Source: Acidimicrobiia bacterium (GTDB taxonomy: Bacteria; Actinomycetota; Acidimicrobiia; Spongiisociales; ZC4RG35). From it: a stretch of DNA of 6,488 nt. The DNA is taken from the NCBI GenBank assembly GCA_025929005.1, contig JAICND010000089.1, positions 1 through 6,488 on the forward strand. Direction: 5' to 3'. How positions within the stretch are numbered: position 1 is the first letter of the stretch; every line of letters starts with the position of its first letter. The position numbers were made by a program, and so were the translations under genes. The notes beneath the pieces were generated by a model. That model searched no databases. It saw only the letters and a program-made list of their open reading frames with translations, and was not told the DNA's origin. Positions 4,277-6,488 of the stretch are shown here, piece after piece.

Positions 4277-5263
4277 AAACGGCGACTGCAGCCACCATGG
4301 CCGCATTGACGGCCGAATCGACACCACCCACTTCACCCACCAGAACCCGCGGCGGCCAGGCGCCACGATCCGAGCCGGGTATCCATGTCCCGGGCTTAAA
4401 GGCTCGCCTCCCAAAGTTGTGACTAGATAGACCCTCCCCAAGTCGCGTATCGGGAACAAGAGCGAGTAGCCAGTGGCCGATCGCACTTCGAAGCTGCGCC
4501 AGTCGCCGGCTTCCAGGAGATGGTCGAGGCGTACTCCCTCCCAGGATTGAATCGAGTACCAGCCCCCGGTGCAATCGAGCAAGGCATGAAATTGTTCGTT
4601 GGGTTGTTCTCTGATCGAGGCCAGAGTCCAATCGTGACCGGCGACGTCGACCCGCCAGTCATCAGGGTCGATCCCGGGTACCCGGTCATCGAACCACGAG
4701 GTTACGGGGAGGCCGTCCGGATCTCCCGAGCCCCGTTCGTGCGAACCGGTGAACCTTCGATCGGCCCCGGGCCAGGCCAAGGCACGCAGAGTCTGCTGCC
4801 AGCCGAGCCACCCCACACTCGCCCCGGACGCCAAGACGGTCGCCCGCAGCATGGCGCGGCGGTCGATGTCAGTAGTTCTGGGTGGCACCGGATGACGCAG
4901 AAAATGCTGGACCGCCATGGCCAGGGCAATAACTGCTGCGCCCACGTGGACCTGCATAATCGTCAGCGGACCGATGCGGGTTGCCAGGCCGGTGGAGTGG
5001 AGGATGCCACTAGAGAGAGCCGTCAACGTGAGCCCAAGCAGAACGAGGGAGGTCCAGTTTCCCGTCCGACGTCGTCTGAGCCCGCGGCGAATCACGAGCG
5101 ACTTCCACGGCGCCAACCCAAGGATGGCCAGGGCCATGACGCCGTGGACGGTGGCGAGATCGAGAGGCCAGTCCACTCCGATCGTGTTCGAAGCGAGGCC
5201 GGTGATGACGGCCCCGATGAGCAGGGTGGCCAAAGCGAGGTTGGTCCGTCTTCCGCTCGCCAT
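4265..5263 (-). CDS. Membrane-bound molybdopterin oxidoreductase: four-helix heme-type domain fused to SUOX-like Moco domain
   Basis: 332 residues in two parts. Residues 8-28, 37-58, 70-92 and 103-124 are four membrane helices with histidines at 40, 89, 106, 120 and 124 that could ligate heme b, as in cytochrome b561 or MsrQ-type domains. Arginines at 59-66 and 5-6 place those loops in the cytoplasm. Arg135-Arg136 precedes a fifth hydrophobic stretch (138-155) that resembles a twin-arginine or signal-anchor segment and would put the C-terminal domain outside. That domain (about 165-318) has the sulfite-oxidase fold pattern: FTGSHERGS, LPVTSWFDDRVPGIDP, DCTGGWYS with Cys231 as the expected molybdenum ligand, then PLSPGHGYPARIVAPGRRGFWWVKWV (288-313; Arg298 and the GRRGFWWVKW pocket). 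It likely passes electrons between heme and Moco, like a one-chain MsrPQ; the substrate is unknown. An in-frame TAA lies just upstream of ATG 5263. No Shine-Dalgarno is seen. Confidence 0.9.
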   Translation of the reverse strand: MASGRRTNLALATLLIGAVITGLASNTIGVDWPLDLATVHGVMALAILGLAPWKSLVIRRGLRRRRTGNWTSLVLLGLTLTALSSGILHSTGLATRIGPLTIMQVHVGAAVIALAMAVQHFLRHPVPPRTTDIDRRAMLRATVLASGASVGWLGWQQTLRALAWPGADRRFTGSHERGSGDPDGLPVTSWFDDRVPGIDPDDWRVDVAGHDWTLASIREQPNEQFHALLDCTGGWYSIQSWEGVRLDHLLEAGDWRSFEVRSATGYSLLFPIRDLGRVYLVTTLGGEPLSPGHGYPARIVAPGRRGFWWVKWVVSIRPSMRPWWLQSPFPLT

Positions 5264-5271
5264 CTGGCGAC

Positions 5272-5277
5272 GTTATG
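5272..5277 (-). promoter_or_regulatory. Possible -10 hexamer for a leaderless molybdoenzyme transcript
   Basis: On the minus strand CATAAC (5277-5272) matches four of six positions of TATAAT and ends eight bases before ATG 5263. That distance would start the transcript at the start codon, which would explain the missing Shine-Dalgarno sequence. No good -35 is seen. Confidence 0.3.
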
Positions 5278-5288
5278 CGCTCGTGTCA

Positions 5289-5312
5289 CCAAAGGGGCCT
5301 TCTTTCCCTTGG
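5289..5312. repeat. Imperfect inverted repeat between divergent genes
   Basis: CCAA-GGG on the left (5289-5296, with one bulged A) pairs with CCC-TTGG on the right (5306-5312) around a pyrimidine-rich loop, seven pairs. It is central in the 80-base gap 5264-5343 between the molybdoenzyme and CapA-like genes and could be an operator for either; it could equally be chance. Confidence 0.25.
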
Positions 5313-5336
5313 CGCGTCATCCCAGTCAGCCAGAAT
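5309..5336 (+). promoter_or_regulatory. Possible promoter for a leaderless CapA-like transcript
   Basis: TTGGCG (5309-5314) and CAGAAT (5331-5336) are spaced by 16 bases. Each matches four of six consensus positions, and the second ends seven bases before ATG 5344, so transcription could begin at or next to the start codon. This fits the lack of a clear Shine-Dalgarno sequence. The matches are modest. Confidence 0.3.
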
Positions 5337-5343
5337 TGGCGGG

Positions 5344-6488
5344 ATGCAGTTCGGACACCGCACGAGGGGCCCTTCCTGGATGGCCTGTCTCGGTGTGGTG
5401 GCTGCTTTTTCGACTTTGCCGGTGGCAGCCATCGACCCCGGTCCTCCGGCCGTCACGGCGGAGGCAACCTTCTTGTTCACAGGAGATGTCCTTCCTCACA
5501 CCCCGGTCACCAACAGCGCCGCCCGCTATGGCCAGGTCCGTGGAATCGCTCATGACTTTGCTCCGATCTTTTCGGAGGTGGCTCCGGCGATCGGAGCGGT
5601 GGACTGGGCGGTGTGTCACCTTGAAGTGGCGATCGGAGTGCCAGGGGTGATCTCCTCACCGTTCCCCCTGATCGCCGCCCCGGCCGCGGTTGCCAGCGGA
5701 CTCCAAGCCGCCGGCTTTGATGCGTGTTCAACAGCTTCCAATCACTCCCTCGATTTTGGCGTCGAGGGGGTGCAGTCAACGATCTCCGCCCTCGAGCAGG
5801 TGGGATTGGAACACACAGGTACCGCTCTCGATGCCGGGACCGCCAACGGGATCCTCTATACGGTCGACGGGCTCATCGTTGGCCATGCCTCCTACAGCTA
5901 TGGATTCAACGGGTTCTCGGTACCGCGTGATCAGCCGTGGCTTGCGAACCTCATCGACCCTGAGCGAATCCTCACGGATGCGGCCAGGTTGCGGAGGGTG
6001 GGCGCCGAGTTCGTCGTCGTGTCTTTGCATTGGGGAGCGGAGTACAACACCAACCCGATTGCGTATCAGACCGATCTGGCTGACCGGTTAGCTGGCTCCG
6101 ACGACATTGATCTGATCGTCGGTCACCATGCCCACGTCGTGCAGCCGCTGGCATGGATCGCTGATAAACCAGTGGCTTTTGGGTTGGGAAATTTCCTTTC
6201 CAATCAAACCGACGCCAAGACCCAGGACGGCTTGATGCTGATGGTGAGGGTGGCGAAACTGGAAGGTTCCTGGGAGTTGGATGAGGTCGTGGCGGTCCCC
6301 ACTTGGGTTGATCGTCGCCAGGGTCACGTGATTCGATCGGCTCTCGGCTCCTCTTCGCCCGTGCTGACGGCGTCGGCCGAACGGACGGCAGGCACAGTCG
6401 GAATCCTGGGCGCCACCCTTGAGCTCATGTCCGTGGAGCAGGCCCGACGCTGGGCAGTAGCTCCCGAACAGACGGCTCGGCTCGACTC
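5344..6488 (+). CDS. CapA/PGA_cap-family secreted protein (metallophosphatase fold), C-terminus beyond window
   Basis: 381 codons are visible, open to the right edge. A signal peptide is seen: basic N-region (His5, Arg6, Arg8), hydrophobic core 13-25 and a likely cut near PVAA (26-29). From about 41 the CapA (poly-gamma-glutamate synthesis-type) domain shows the calcineurin-like metal-site motifs in order: GDVLPH with Asp48 and His52, CHLE (91-94; an actinobacterial variant of the usual NLE), STASNHSLDFG with Asn133-His134 and Asp137, SLHWG with His229, and GHHAHVVQP with His261 and His264, then FGLGNFLSNQ. CapA proteins act outside the membrane in polyglutamate or capsule assembly, but the biochemical activity of actinobacterial members is mostly unknown and no capBC-like gene is visible here. 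ATG 5344 gives a normal signal peptide; an in-frame ATG at 5275 would add 23 polar residues and is less likely. It diverges from the molybdoenzyme gene. Confidence 0.92.
   Translation, partial: MQFGHRTRGPSWMACLGVVAAFSTLPVAAIDPGPPAVTAEATFLFTGDVLPHTPVTNSAARYGQVRGIAHDFAPIFSEVAPAIGAVDWAVCHLEVAIGVPGVISSPFPLIAAPAAVASGLQAAGFDACSTASNHSLDFGVEGVQSTISALEQVGLEHTGTALDAGTANGILYTVDGLIVGHASYSYGFNGFSVPRDQPWLANLIDPERILTDAARLRRVGAEFVVVSLHWGAEYNTNPIAYQTDLADRLAGSDDIDLIVGHHAHVVQPLAWIADKPVAFGLGNFLSNQTDAKTQDGLMLMVRVAKLEGSWELDEVVAVPTWVDRRQGHVIRSALGSSSPVLTASAERTAGTVGILGATLELMSVEQARRWAVAPEQTARLD

Noticed and set aside
5275..5343. Upstream in-frame ATG (5275) for the CapA-like gene
   Set aside because: It would place 23 polar residues before an otherwise normal signal peptide; ATG 5344 fits better.
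4520..5650. A 376-codon open frame on the plus strand
   Set aside because: It runs antisense through the molybdoenzyme gene and into the CapA-like gene in another frame. Its translation is low-complexity, rich in Arg, Pro and Gly with no recognisable domain, as expected for a GC-rich shadow frame.
1..6488. Search by eye for CRISPR repeats, tRNA or rRNA segments, transposase genes and long direct repeats
   Set aside because: None seen; the window is almost entirely filled by ordinary protein-coding genes.

Overview
The window is GC-rich, densely coded bacterial DNA, most likely from an actinomycete-type organism (Actinomycetota; an Acidimicrobiia-like lineage is possible but unproven). The reasons are GTG and TTG starts, a DrrA/DrrB drug-exporter pair, a winged-helix HTH_42 protein, and a secreted CapA-family protein with the cysteine-histidine-leucine-glutamate variant I associate with actinobacteria. 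There is no rRNA, tRNA, CRISPR array, insertion sequence or other sign of mobility.

Layout: (1) 351-1, minus, is the N-terminal part of an HTH_42/AlkZ-superfamily protein that runs off the left edge. (2) Divergent from it, 426-1865 on the plus strand is a run of three cell-surface genes: a type-1-copper (cupredoxin) lipoprotein, a DUF7282-like lipoprotein, and a membrane-anchored protein with an N-terminal hydrophobic segment and a C-terminal membrane anchor. (3) 2383-1862, minus, is a four-helix DoxX-family membrane protein, tail to tail with the previous gene. (4) Divergent from it, 2506-4262 plus is a translationally coupled ABC exporter, DrrA-like ATPase plus DrrB-like permease. (5) 5263-4265, minus, is a single-chain fusion of a four-helix, probably heme-binding membrane domain and a sulfite-oxidase-fold molybdopterin domain. 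(6) Divergent from it, 5344 to the right edge is a CapA/PGA_cap-family metallophosphatase-fold protein with a signal peptide, cut off by the window end.

Most products act in or outside the membrane. The copper lipoprotein, the DUF7282-like lipoprotein and the anchored protein are probably co-transcribed and may form one surface module; no known system is identified from sequence alone. DrrAB should form one exporter. The molybdoenzyme is built like a fused MsrP/MsrQ pair, an extracytoplasmic Moco domain fed by a membrane heme domain.

The most notable detail is at 1287-1310. An ATG overlapping the stop of the DUF7282 gene opens a reading frame that meets an amber TAG at codon 7, and the next codon (GTG) continues in the same frame into the signal-like segment of the third surface gene. 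Also notable: both convergent gene junctions carry an inverted repeat with a 7-bp stem and 7-nt loop that encloses the stop codons, and the drrAB upstream region has a consensus TTGACA embedded in a perfect GACAC-T-GTGTC palindrome. I see no clear previously undescribed system; the three-gene surface cluster is the best candidate for something uncharacterised.
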